From contig DATGGK010000210.1 of assembly GCA_035308565.1 (NCBI GenBank), positions 1-64,000 on the forward strand: 64,000 nucleotides of DNA, written 5' to 3'. The stretch is from JANXLS01 sp035308565 (GTDB lineage: Bacteria; Planctomycetota; SZUA-567; H5-PLA8). The notes under the pieces are model-generated. The model had not been told where the DNA came from. It did not search any database and saw nothing but the letters and a program-made list of their open reading frames with translations. A program made the translations under genes and the position numbers. This document shows, piece after piece, positions 8,205-15,621 of the stretch (positions within the stretch are counted from its first letter, which is position 1; each line of letters opens with the position of its first letter).

Positions 8205-8261
8205 TTATCAGCGCCATGGTGTCCGTTGCGTCGTGTTAACTTTACCGACCCCGCCGCCCGA

Positions 8262-8296
8262 CGCCAAACGCCAAATTGCCAAATGACAAATGACAA
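8262..8296. repeat. heptamer array, ATGACAA/CGCCAAA type
   Basis: Five units in phase: CGCCAAA, CGCCAAA, TTGCCAA, ATGACAA, ATGACAA. The array lies 42 bp upstream of the dehydrogenase start. The same family recurs at 24090-24131 and, on the other strand, at 50812-50870. Confidence 0.8.
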
Positions 8297-8338
8297 ATCT
8301 GCTGTTAAAAATGAACTCCAAACTCCGAGACCCCATCT

Positions 8339-9337
8339 ATGCCCTGGAACATCCTCCTCACCGCCCGCGCCATCGCCGATGTCGGCGCGGCTGCGTCGAA
8401 ACTGCTGGAACGCGCCGGCTGCAAACTCATTCACCCGCCCAAGCGCGGCCCCTATCCGGCTGCGGAACTCATGCCGCTGCTCGAAGGCATCGACGCCGTG
8501 CTCTGCAGTCCGGACAAGTACACGGCGGAGGTGCTCGCGTCGCCGGAGGCGCGCGCGTTGAAGCTTATTTCGCGCTGGGGCGTGGGGTACGATTCGATCG
8601 ATGTCCCCGCGGCGACGGCTAACGGGATCATCGTCGCGTACGTGCCAGGGCTGCTCAACAACGCCGTCGCCGATTACGCCTTCGCCATGCTTGCCGCGCT
8701 CGCCCGCCGCATTCATACGGGCCATCCGAGCATGCTCGCCGGCAAGTGGACGCCCGCGTGGGGGCATGACATCGCGCACAAAACGCTGGGCATCATCGGC
8801 TGCGGGCGCATCGGTCAAGCGATGGCGCGGCGCGCGGCGGGCTTCGACATGCAACTGCTCGGCTACGATGTCGTGCGCAATCCCGACGCGGAAAAATTGG
8901 GCGTGCGCTTTGTGTCGCTCGATGAACTGCTCGAACAAAGCGATTTCGTGACGCTGCACGCGGCGCTCACGCCCGAGACGAAGAATCTGATCTCCACGCC
9001 GCAGCTCAAGAAAATGAAGCGTAGCGCGTACCTGATTAACACGGCGCGCGGGGCGATGATCGACGAAGCGGCCCTGATTCAAGCGCTCAGCGAAGGCTGG
9101 ATCGCCGGCGCGGCACTGGATGCGTTCACCATCGAACCGATGCCCGACGGCCATCCGTTCCGCACGACGCCAAACCTGCTGCTCACGCCGCATCAAGCGT
9201 CGTGGACGCGCGAAACCGGCGAGAAAGTCAGCATGGCCTCCGCGCAGGCGATTGTGGATGTGATCGAAGGGCGGCGTCCGAAAAACGTGGTCGATCAGAA
9301 GGTGTTCGATGCGCCGAATCTGCGGGCGCGCCTCTAA
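8339..9337 (+). CDS. D-2-hydroxyacid dehydrogenase (phosphoglycerate dehydrogenase-like)
   Basis: A 332-residue NAD-dependent oxidoreductase of the D-isomer-specific 2-hydroxyacid family. The dinucleotide fold is marked by GIIGCGRIGQAMA (about residues 149-161). The three catalytic residues can be placed: Arg in NTARGAMIDE, Glu in DAFTIEPMP, and His in LTPHQASWT. There is no ACT regulatory domain, so it is not a full-length SerA. The next native gene downstream, now beyond the IS element, encodes a pyruvate-class aldolase; a dehydrogenase plus aldolase pair suggests a sugar-acid or hydroxyacid pathway. The substrate cannot be told from sequence. Confidence 0.88.
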   Translation: MPWNILLTARAIADVGAAASKLLERAGCKLIHPPKRGPYPAAELMPLLEGIDAVLCSPDKYTAEVLASPEARALKLISRWGVGYDSIDVPAATANGIIVAYVPGLLNNAVADYAFAMLAALARRIHTGHPSMLAGKWTPAWGHDIAHKTLGIIGCGRIGQAMARRAAGFDMQLLGYDVVRNPDAEKLGVRFVSLDELLEQSDFVTLHAALTPETKNLISTPQLKKMKRSAYLINTARGAMIDEAALIQALSEGWIAGAALDAFTIEPMPDGHPFRTTPNLLLTPHQASWTRETGEKVSMASAQAIVDVIEGRRPKNVVDQKVFDAPNLRARL

Positions 9338-9489
9338 ATTTCTCACGCAGAGGCGCGAAAGCGCAGAGAAGAAAACAAATATCGCGCGCGACTTTTGCAT
9401 TGCGTCTCGCTCAAAGTGCGCGAAACTGTTGATCAATCTTGTATTTGCTGTTCTTTGCGCCTTTGCCCCGTTTGCGCCCCTGTGTGAAA
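9338..9489. repeat. inverted-repeat intergenic element (GCGCAAAG/CTTTGCGC type)
   Basis: Left arm with CACGCAGAGGCGCGAAAGCG at about 9346 and right arm with TTCTTTGCGCCTTTG near 9450, ending in CTGTGTGAAA, are imperfect reverse complements. The same type of element occurs at 23310-23345 (one arm) and 37314-37456 (two arms). It follows the dehydrogenase stop and could act as a terminator-like hairpin. Confidence 0.6.
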
Positions 9490-9497
9490 AAAGGGAG
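9490..9497. repeat. 8-bp target site duplication, left copy
   Basis: AAAGGGAG directly abuts the left terminal repeat of the IS element; an identical AAAGGGAG at 12979-12986 directly follows the right terminal repeat. Eight-bp duplications are typical for the IS1595 family. Confidence 0.95.
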
Positions 9498-9527
9498 CAC
9501 GCCTACCCGTTTTACTCACTGGACCAC
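9498..9527. repeat. left terminal inverted repeat of the IS element
   Basis: Thirty bases that are the exact reverse complement of 12949-12978. The match stops on the outer side at the target duplication and on the inner side after CCAC. Confidence 0.95.
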
Positions 9528-9546
9528 AAGAGGCCCATAGGCTATC

Positions 9547-9705
9547 ATGCCAGGACTCGCGCCGCAAGGGGCGGCGCGGCTGAAGGGCGCTCAAGATGTC
9601 GAAATTCATCTCAAGATCGAAGGAACCATCACTGTTTCGGTCTTATTGGGGGACGGGCGGGTTCATCGCCCTATGGGCTTCAATCCACCACGTGCATCCG
9701 GCTAA
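9547..9705 (+). CDS. small ORF in IS element (52 residues)
   Basis: ATG at 9547 opens a 52-codon frame ending TAA at 9703-9705. The product is beta-prone (DVEIHLKIEGTITVSVLLGD) and has no membrane segment. The stop overlaps the AAGGAGG ribosome-binding site of the next gene, an arrangement suited to translational coupling. No good ribosome-binding site is seen in front of it, and it overlaps another in-frame extension of the next gene, so it may not be real. Confidence 0.35.
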   Translation: MPGLAPQGAARLKGAQDVEIHLKIEGTITVSVLLGDGRVHRPMGFNPPRASG

Positions 9706-9715
9706 GGAGGTCGTT

Positions 9716-10180
9716 ATGACCATTCCAGAGCCGTGGAGATCGCTGGCCGAATTCGTGTTCGTCATGGTACTTGGCGCGGTTTATTTGTACGAATTACATC
9801 AGCATTTTTACAAAAGGACGCTTGGCACTAGAACCGAGGCAAACGGATACAATACGCCTACTGGAATTCGCATACTGCTCAAGGTCTTCATTGAGAATTC
9901 GAGATTTATCAAGAAGCGTCTGATCCTTCATGGATTCGAAATGTCAATAAGGTTTAGAAATACGCCCTTTGAAACGCTATCAAAGGCTGGCAATGGAATC
10001 CTAAAGAGAGACGCGGATGGAGACTACTACTTTGAAACTAGCATAGAGGTAGAGAGTAGTCGCGCGGCGGCTATCGTAGAAGCGAAATGGCCGTCCTGTC
10101 ATTCAATCGACCTGATTAATGTTGTTGTTGAGACGAGTTTTGGAACGATACGTGGGGACGAGATTGGAGTTGCGTTATGA
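9716..10180 (+). CDS. IS passenger: small single-span membrane protein
   Basis: 154 residues from the ATG at 9716, which has an excellent AAGGAGG five bases upstream; the frame extends further upstream to 9596 but that start has no such signal. A hydrophobic segment near residues 9-26 (LAEFVFVMVLGAVYLYEL) is followed by a soluble, beta-rich domain with SIRFRNTPFETLS and DGDYYFETSIEVE. I do not recognise the family. Its stop overlaps the transposase start (ATGA), so it is translated together with the transposase and is carried by the element. Confidence 0.75.
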   Translation: MTIPEPWRSLAEFVFVMVLGAVYLYELHQHFYKRTLGTRTEANGYNTPTGIRILLKVFIENSRFIKKRLILHGFEMSIRFRNTPFETLSKAGNGILKRDADGDYYFETSIEVESSRAAAIVEAKWPSCHSIDLINVVVETSFGTIRGDEIGVAL

Positions 10181-11145
10181 GCAGAAACACTGACGACTTC
10201 CCAAAGACCGACAAGGAATTCATGCGGCGCTTTGCCAATGACGACCAAGCGTGCTGGGAATACCTCGTCCAATTGCGCTGGCCCGACGGCTTTGTGTGCC
10301 CTGAGTGCGGTGCTGGAGAGCGGAATTTCATAGAGTCCAGAGGCTTGTTTGTCTGCGAAAACGGGCATCAAATCAGCGTCACGGCGGATACTGTCATGCA
10401 CCGCACGCATCTGCCCTTAAGCGACTGGTTTATTGCGGCGTGGCACGTGACTACGCAGACGCCGGGAATGTCGAGCGTCGTACTGGCGCGCAAGCTGGGC
10501 ATTAAGCAAGAGAGCGCCTTTACGATGCTGCACCGTCTTCGCGCTGGTATGGTGCGTCCAGAGCGAGAATTGTTGAGCGGAACCGTGGAAGTCGATGAAA
10601 CCTTCGTCAATGCTGGACGGCTCAAGGAAGTCCGCGCCGGTCGCGGCTCTGGGCAAGTGATCGTAGTCGCCGCCGTGGAAATCATCGACAAGTACACCGG
10701 GCGCGTGAGGTTGAAGGCGATTGAAAGCGCGTCCGAAAAGAACCTCATGGATTTTATCCAAGATAATGTCGCGGAAGGCAGTATGTTGGTCACGGACGGC
10801 TGGAGCGGCTATCGCAACGCCAAGGACTATGGCTACGGGCATCACGTGGTTATGGGTGAGAACTCCAAAGAAGTCGCCAAGAACATGCCTCATATCCACA
10901 ATGTGTTCTCGAATCTCAAGGCGTGGCTTATCGGCACGCACCACGGCGTGAGTTCCAAGCACATGCCAGCGTACCTCAACGAGTTTGTTTTCCGATACAA
11001 CCGTCGCGGCAATCCAATGAGATCGTTCGCCGCCTTACTCGGAATCAGCGCGGCGTCGGAAGGCCCGGAATACGAGGAGCTTTACAGCGTCGGTGAAGAG
11101 GCTGGCTGGGTACACCCGAATCCAGAGGAGGAGGACGACGAATGA
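10177..11145 (+). CDS. IS1595-family transposase (ISXO2-like)
   Basis: 322 residues. The N-terminus carries the family's zinc-ribbon (CPECG then CENGH), followed by a helix-turn-helix-like block (SSVVLARKLGIKQESAFTML). The ISXO2-like catalytic domain shows VEVDETF, TDGWSGY and the C-terminal signature HGVSSKHMPAYLNEFVFRYN with RR. It is full length for the family, and both terminal repeats are intact, so the element may still be active. It overlaps its upstream and downstream neighbours by ATGA. The acidic tail (PNPEEEDDE) is notable. Confidence 0.95.
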   Translation: MSRNTDDFPKTDKEFMRRFANDDQACWEYLVQLRWPDGFVCPECGAGERNFIESRGLFVCENGHQISVTADTVMHRTHLPLSDWFIAAWHVTTQTPGMSSVVLARKLGIKQESAFTMLHRLRAGMVRPERELLSGTVEVDETFVNAGRLKEVRAGRGSGQVIVVAAVEIIDKYTGRVRLKAIESASEKNLMDFIQDNVAEGSMLVTDGWSGYRNAKDYGYGHHVVMGENSKEVAKNMPHIHNVFSNLKAWLIGTHHGVSSKHMPAYLNEFVFRYNRRGNPMRSFAALLGISAASEGPEYEELYSVGEEAGWVHPNPEEEDDE

Positions 11146-11855
11146 GCCTACCCTTTGGATACGATCAACGCCAGTACGAGGACTCCGCCAACGGACAGGA
11201 TTTTGGCGCAATCGTCAGCGGCGTTTTGCGAGATTTGCGGCAACTCGAATCCAAGCTCGAATCCCCGATAGGATGCGTGCATGGCGAACGACGGTTGCGG
11301 CTGGACGTAGTAAGACTGCGGAAGGGCCGTGTCCGGCCCGATGAAATGAGACATGACTATCGCTCCAACGAGACACATGTTTCGAGTAATCGGAAACCGG
11401 CGGTCAACCGGCCCTTCCGCATACCCATTTCAGAGCCTACGCCGATCCATTTGAAAAATCTACCTAAAACTAGACCGATTTTTCATAGAGAAATCGGTGA
11501 TCAGTGGGCGCCTCGAATCACTAAAACTATCGCAAAAACTGCTTTCCTCTTGCCTCTAGCGCTGATTTGTCTATGCTGCGAAGTAGTTGGCGGGGTCGTC
11601 TCGCCTCACGCATTCACAAACAGGGCAAACGAGCGAGCGTTCACACAATCTAATTTGCGCGCGAGCGCAAGAAACTGTATCTCCGAGAACGGCCAACCTG
11701 AGCCTTTGGCTCTTGAAACAGTAGACGCAGCGAACTTGCACCGCGCCCCTGCAAAGGGGCGTCGGTCAATGTTTTGCTGTTCTACTGTGCCCTTGGCCGG
11801 GCCTTGGAGAGCGGCGGCGTTGTCCCGACGCTCTTTCGTTTGCGAGGAGGAAACC
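11146..11855 (+). other. 710-bp stretch in IS element, open but probably mostly non-coding
   Basis: An ATG at 11142 overlapping the transposase stop opens a frame that stays open through to 12860. The first roughly 45 residues (starting MSLPFGYDQRQYEDSANGQD, then a helix GAIVSGVLRDLRQLESKLES) look protein-like. The remaining residues up to the GTG at 11856 do not: they are rich in Arg, Ser and Asn without pattern. A hairpin with arms ACCGATTT and AAATCGGT lies at 11474-11498 and a GGGCC/GGCCC hairpin at 11324-11339. It may hold a short gene that has lost its stop, followed by a regulatory leader. Confidence 0.45.
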
Positions 11856-12860
11856 GTGATTTCTGCTCGCATCTCTGCCGTATTCTCAATCGCCATTGCG
11901 TTCTCTGTCTCTGCCACGCAGTACAACAAGCCAGTCATCTCCCCGTCTGGCGGCGAAGTCTACCTTGTAGGCCAAACCCAAACGGTGCGCATAGACCAGT
12001 CCATAGCGCCAAAATACAAGCAATTGAACGTATCACTCAGTACAGACGGCGGGGTGACGTGGACTGCCATAGGCCAGATTGATAACACCATAAACAAATC
12101 CAATCCAAATACGCTGAGCTTTGCCGTCCCAAATACACCCTCAACGCAGTGCGTCATACGCGCAAGGCCGATTTATTCGACTGGCCCTTTGGATTCGCTT
12201 TCAAATCAGTTTACGATCTCTGACGGCTTTGGCGGCGGCGGCCTTCCGTCAGCGCCAAGTGGACCGGCGGGCGGCGATTTGACTGGCACATACCCAAATC
12301 CAACGATCACCGCCAGTGCCGTCACCACGGCAAAACTGGCTGACGGGGCCGTGACGACCGCGAAGATCACAAGCAAGTCTGTCACCGCAGCGAAGGTGTC
12401 CAGCGAAGCCGCGTCAAGCGGCATGGTCTTGACAGCCGACGGAAGCGGCGGGGCGACTTGGACGACTCCACAAAATGGCACTCAACCGCAAACCATCACG
12501 GACTCTTATATTGCTGGAATGTACGAGTTTACGGGCGATGTCAGTTACAGCACTGACGCGGCTGGCTCTACATTCGTCTACGTCAACACCGGTATTCGCA
12601 CTGGAATACACCTTCCAAACGGCGCAACGATCACCGAGTTTAGAGCGGCGGTCTACGGCGACTCTTCAATGACGGTCAGTTTGAAGCGCGATACGACTGG
12701 CGTAAACATCGCCACGCTGTCGCCTACGGACCAAAACCATCCTCAGCAGATATTCCAAGCGTTGACGCACGTTGTAGACAATAGCGCGCCGTATTACGTC
12801 GTGGTGCCAAACGGCGCTTGGGTTTACTGGGTCAAGGTGACGTACACGTACACGAGGTAG
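11856..12860 (+). CDS. IS passenger: exported beta-rich surface protein
   Basis: 334 residues from a GTG start preceded by GAGGAGG. A signal peptide (ISARISAVFSIAIAFSVSA) is followed by an Ig-like domain (about 25-122) with the SxDGGxTW motif found in many exported bacterial proteins. Next is a linker GPAGGDLTGTYPNPTI plus three degenerate TTAKxxxGAV units (about 125-180), of the kind found in tail-fibre-like and collagen-like surface proteins. A C-terminal beta-sandwich-like region ends in YWVKVTYTYTR. The frame is open further upstream to 11142, but the signal peptide and ribosome-binding site fix the start. An exported adhesin-like protein is unusual as insertion-sequence cargo. Confidence 0.8.
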   Translation: MISARISAVFSIAIAFSVSATQYNKPVISPSGGEVYLVGQTQTVRIDQSIAPKYKQLNVSLSTDGGVTWTAIGQIDNTINKSNPNTLSFAVPNTPSTQCVIRARPIYSTGPLDSLSNQFTISDGFGGGGLPSAPSGPAGGDLTGTYPNPTITASAVTTAKLADGAVTTAKITSKSVTAAKVSSEAASSGMVLTADGSGGATWTTPQNGTQPQTITDSYIAGMYEFTGDVSYSTDAAGSTFVYVNTGIRTGIHLPNGATITEFRAAVYGDSSMTVSLKRDTTGVNIATLSPTDQNHPQQIFQALTHVVDNSAPYYVVVPNGAWVYWVKVTYTYTR

Positions 12861-12864
12861 TTTG

Positions 12865-12898
12865 TCTCTGGCGCGTTGCCTTCGCAACGCGCCAGAGA
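12865..12898 (+). terminator. strong hairpin closing the IS operon
   Basis: A perfect 15-bp stem (TCTCTGGCGCGTTGC with its complement) around a CTTC loop, four bases after the passenger stop codon. It is not followed by a T-run, so it may block transcription only partly, but it separates the IS genes from the aldolase. Confidence 0.7.
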
Positions 12899-12948
12899 TT
12901 GGTAGGAGAAACTAGAAATGCCATGCACAACGAAGTCCACTATGGATG

Positions 12949-12978
12949 GTGGTCCAGTGAGTAAAACGGGTAGGCGTG
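12949..12978. repeat. right terminal inverted repeat of the IS element
   Basis: Exact reverse complement of 9498-9527 over 30 bases. Confidence 0.95.
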
Positions 12979-12986
12979 AAAGGGAG
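12979..12986. repeat. 8-bp target site duplication, right copy (also the aldolase Shine-Dalgarno)
   Basis: AAAGGGAG identical to 9490-9497. Its GGGAG lies seven bases before the aldolase ATG at 12993, so the duplicated target is the aldolase ribosome-binding site. Confidence 0.9.
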
Positions 12987-12992
12987 TTTAGT

Positions 12993-13787
12993 ATGAAACA
13001 GAATCAAGTCCGAGCCAAACTCAAGCGCGGCGAAGTCAGCGTCGGGACGTGGCTCTCGCTGGCCGACCCCACCGCCGCGCGGCTGATGGCGCGCGTCGGC
13101 TTCGACTGGCTCAACGTCGATCTCGAACACACGCCGACCAATTACGAAACGATGGCGCAGACGTTTGCGGTCACGTGCCTCGAAGGCCCCGTGCCGCTGG
13201 CGCGCGTGCCGTTCAACAGCGTCGAGAACATCAAGCGCGTGCTGGATAACGGCGCCTTTGGCGTGATCGTGCCGATGGTCAATTCCGTCGCGGAAGCCAA
13301 AGCGGTGGTCGATGCCGCGCGCTACGCACCCATCGGCGCGCGCACCATCGGCGGGCAACTGCACGCGGCGAATTTCAACTGCTCGCCGGCCGACTATTAT
13401 GAAAAAGCGAACGACGAACTGCTGGTCGTGATCATGGCCGAGACCGTGCAGGCGATTGCGTCGTTGGAAGAGATCGCGCGCGTGCCGGGCATCGACGCAA
13501 TCTTTATCGGGCCGAACGATCTGCTGAATTCGCTGGGGCTAAAGCCCGCATTCGACAGCGACGATCCGCGCTTTAACGACGCGCTGCAAAAAGTCGTGCG
13601 CGTCTGCAAAGAAAACGGGATCGCGCCCGGCATCCACACGGCCGACGCGGCGATGGCCAAACGCCGTATCGACGCCGGTTTCCAATTCATCGCCTGTTCC
13701 AGCGAAGTAGGCATGATGCTGGCCAAAGCGCAGGAGACGGCGAAGGCGCTGAACATCGGAACGAGCGTTGCGGTGGCGAAGTATTAG
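12993..13787 (+). CDS. HpcH/HpaI-family aldolase
   Basis: 264 residues, the usual length for class II pyruvate aldolases of the HpcH/HpaI family (for example 2,4-dihydroxyhept-2-ene-1,7-dioate or 2-keto-3-deoxysugar-acid aldolases). Family motifs include DWLNVDLEHTPTNYE with the active His, PLARVP, the metal-binding Glu in VVIMAETVQA, and the metal-binding Asp region IFIGPNDLLNSLG. The start is the ATG at 12993; a frame from 12918 would begin inside the IS terminal repeat. Before the insertion it lay about 165 bp downstream of the dehydrogenase, probably in one transcription unit. Which aldehyde it uses is not readable from sequence. Confidence 0.88.
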   Translation: MKQNQVRAKLKRGEVSVGTWLSLADPTAARLMARVGFDWLNVDLEHTPTNYETMAQTFAVTCLEGPVPLARVPFNSVENIKRVLDNGAFGVIVPMVNSVAEAKAVVDAARYAPIGARTIGGQLHAANFNCSPADYYEKANDELLVVIMAETVQAIASLEEIARVPGIDAIFIGPNDLLNSLGLKPAFDSDDPRFNDALQKVVRVCKENGIAPGIHTADAAMAKRRIDAGFQFIACSSEVGMMLAKAQETAKALNIGTSVAVAKY

Positions 13788-13886
13788 CAAAATCGCCAAA
13801 AGAAACCCGAATTAACAGTAAGAATTCTTCATTACAGATTCGGATTTGCCACTTCTCTTCTTGAATTGCCTCGCCTTTCCCCTAAA

Positions 13887-13915
13887 TTGTCCGCAAGGTT
13901 TAATTTAAATATTAT
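13887..13915 (+). promoter_or_regulatory. sigma-70-type promoter of the first porin
   Basis: TTGTCC at 13887 and TATTAT at 13910 are separated by 17 bases in an AT-rich stretch, about 20 bp before the porin ATG. This is the best promoter-like pair seen in the window. Confidence 0.5.
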
Positions 13916-13935
13916 CGACGTGTGCCGGGCGCTGC

Positions 13936-15567
13936 ATGAGAAAAATCATGACATTAGGCCGAATTGTCGCGCTCATATCTCTGCTGCTCGCCCCGGCTCT
14001 TTTCGCCTCTGACCAAACCGAGGCGCTTCAAAAATCCATCGACGAACTCAAGAAAAAAATGTCCGCAGAAATCACGGGCGAAAAGACCGCCGATGTCGTG
14101 GATCAGGCGGTCTTTCGCACGGTCGGCTTTGGCGTGGAAGAGAACAACGGCGTCAAATCCTGCATGGGGCGAGTGACGATTTCGGGCCTCGTGCAAGTCT
14201 GGTACGAATCCGTGCAGAACGACCGCTTCGGCGTCTTTCGCGGGGCACCGGTCTTCACCGCGGCCGGCGGCATTCCGTCGTTCCGTGCTGAAGACAACGT
14301 GGGCAACAGCATCGACACATTCCGCGTGCGCCGCACGGAATTGCGCTTCAAAATCGAAATCACCGACAAAGTCGGCGCATTCATCATGATGGACCCGGCG
14401 CGCGAATCCAACACGCTCTTTGCGCCGATTCCGACACTGCTGCGCCACAATGAAAAGACCACTATCTCAGCCGATTTTCAAAACGGTACCGTGAGCACGT
14501 TTCATCCGAGCTTGTTGCAAGACGGCTACATCGTCGTGCACGACTTCGACACCGGCATGTTTGACGACAAAAAGAACGGCCCGCATCACACCTTTGCCAT
14601 CGGCCAATACAAACCGCCCGCCGGCGAAGAAGCCTCGCGCGATTCGGGCAGTTTGGATTTCGTCGAACGCGCCATGGTCGCCGGCGTCAACAACGTCCGC
14701 GATTTAGGCGCGGCCATTTACGGGACATGGTTCGACGAGCGCTTCAAATATCAACTCGGCTTCTTCAACGGTCCGTCCGGCACGGTGCTGACCGATCCTG
14801 AAGTCGTCGAAGCGGGCAATCGGCCCGACGACAACAACGCCAAGGATTTTGCGTGGCGCTTGCAGGGCCGCCCGTGGAACGTCGTCGATCCGAAAACAAA
14901 AGCGTGGTACGGCCTCGAAACCGGCATCTTCCGCACCGACGGCGTGCACGGCGGAGCGGGGCAGGAATTCGATCCGAATTTCGGCGTGCTGAATACGCTG
15001 GACCGCGAAAAAACACACATTACGCGGCAAGGCGCGTGGCTTTACCTTAAGCCAAACGGGCCCGTGCGCGGACTTTGGGTGCGCGGCGAATATGGCCGCC
15101 TGCACGACATCTTCGGCGGCGACGCCAAAACCACCGCCCTCGGCATCGGTTCCGTCGATTTGCTCAACACCAACTTCCGCGGTTCGTCTTTTTTCTCCCA
15201 AGCCGATCCGCAGCCGGTTTCCGTGCACGGCTGGTACGCCTCGACCGGCTACAAAATGTCCGACAGCCCGTTTTCAGAAGCCTTGCTCAAGAAAAAGTGC
15301 CGCCTCGCCGACGCGCTTAACGGCATGGAATTCTGTTTCCGCGCCGAAGCCTATCAAAACATTGCCACCGAGAATCTCGTCCGCCCCGATCGCAAAACGG
15401 ACCTCTTCTACACGACGGTCTACACGATCGGCGCCAACTACTCGATGAACAGCAACACCCGTCTTCAAGCCAACTACCTTTTCGTGGTCGATCCGAGTTC
15501 GCCATCGCATGGCATCGCCGAAGTTAAGAACAATGTCTTTGTAGTAAACTTCCAGCTCAAATTTTAG
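13936..15567 (+). CDS. outer-membrane porin, phosphate-selective-porin-like
   Basis: 543 residues. A signal peptide (GRIVALISLLLAPALFASDQ) is followed by a short helical stretch (ALQKSIDELKKKM) and then a beta-rich barrel. Marks of the OprO/OprP-like class include the early strand ISGLVQVWYE, the paired FRVRRTELRFK strand, and a closing strand FVVNFQLKF that ends in Phe as required for barrel assembly. It is paralogous to the porin at 20444: both have the GL-Q-WY strand, the FR-RR-ELRF strand and MMDPA/MIDPA. Solute specificity is unknown. It is probably cotranscribed with the giant repeat protein 54 bp downstream. Confidence 0.8.
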   Translation: MRKIMTLGRIVALISLLLAPALFASDQTEALQKSIDELKKKMSAEITGEKTADVVDQAVFRTVGFGVEENNGVKSCMGRVTISGLVQVWYESVQNDRFGVFRGAPVFTAAGGIPSFRAEDNVGNSIDTFRVRRTELRFKIEITDKVGAFIMMDPARESNTLFAPIPTLLRHNEKTTISADFQNGTVSTFHPSLLQDGYIVVHDFDTGMFDDKKNGPHHTFAIGQYKPPAGEEASRDSGSLDFVERAMVAGVNNVRDLGAAIYGTWFDERFKYQLGFFNGPSGTVLTDPEVVEAGNRPDDNNAKDFAWRLQGRPWNVVDPKTKAWYGLETGIFRTDGVHGGAGQEFDPNFGVLNTLDREKTHITRQGAWLYLKPNGPVRGLWVRGEYGRLHDIFGGDAKTTALGIGSVDLLNTNFRGSSFFSQADPQPVSVHGWYASTGYKMSDSPFSEALLKKKCRLADALNGMEFCFRAEAYQNIATENLVRPDRKTDLFYTTVYTIGANYSMNSNTRLQANYLFVVDPSSPSHGIAEVKNNVFVVNFQLKF

Positions 15568-15621
15568 TCTAAAGAAGACCAGCCGGAAGAAGCCGGCGAG
15601 TGGGTCTTCCTGGAAGCGAAA

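Larger units (their letters stand above)
9498..12978 (+). mobile_element. complete IS1595-family element with passenger genes, 3481 bp
   Basis: The ends are perfect 30-bp inverted repeats (9498-9527 and 12949-12978; outer bases CACGCCTACCCG, inner bases ACTGGACCAC) flanked by an 8-bp duplication. The element carries an ISXO2-like transposase and at least two other genes on the same strand, joined by ATGA overlaps, and closes with a strong hairpin. Its base composition is visibly less GC-rich than the flanks. IS1595 is known to include members with passenger genes; the ones here (a small membrane protein and a signal-peptide-bearing beta-rich protein) are not types I recognise as standard cargo. 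Ends and duplication are perfect, so the insertion looks recent. Confidence 0.95.

Noticed and set aside
11142..12860. A single 572-residue passenger protein
   Set aside because: A GAGGAGG plus GTG with a signal peptide at 11856 marks the real start; residues 60-238 of the long frame are not protein-like.
11856..12860. Prophage remnant, from the tail-fibre-like linker
   Set aside because: No other phage gene is present and the IS boundaries fully account for the segment.
12918..12992. Upstream start for the aldolase
   Set aside because: These codons lie in the IS end and the terminal repeat; the ATG at 12993 has its own Shine-Dalgarno and gives the family-standard N-terminus.
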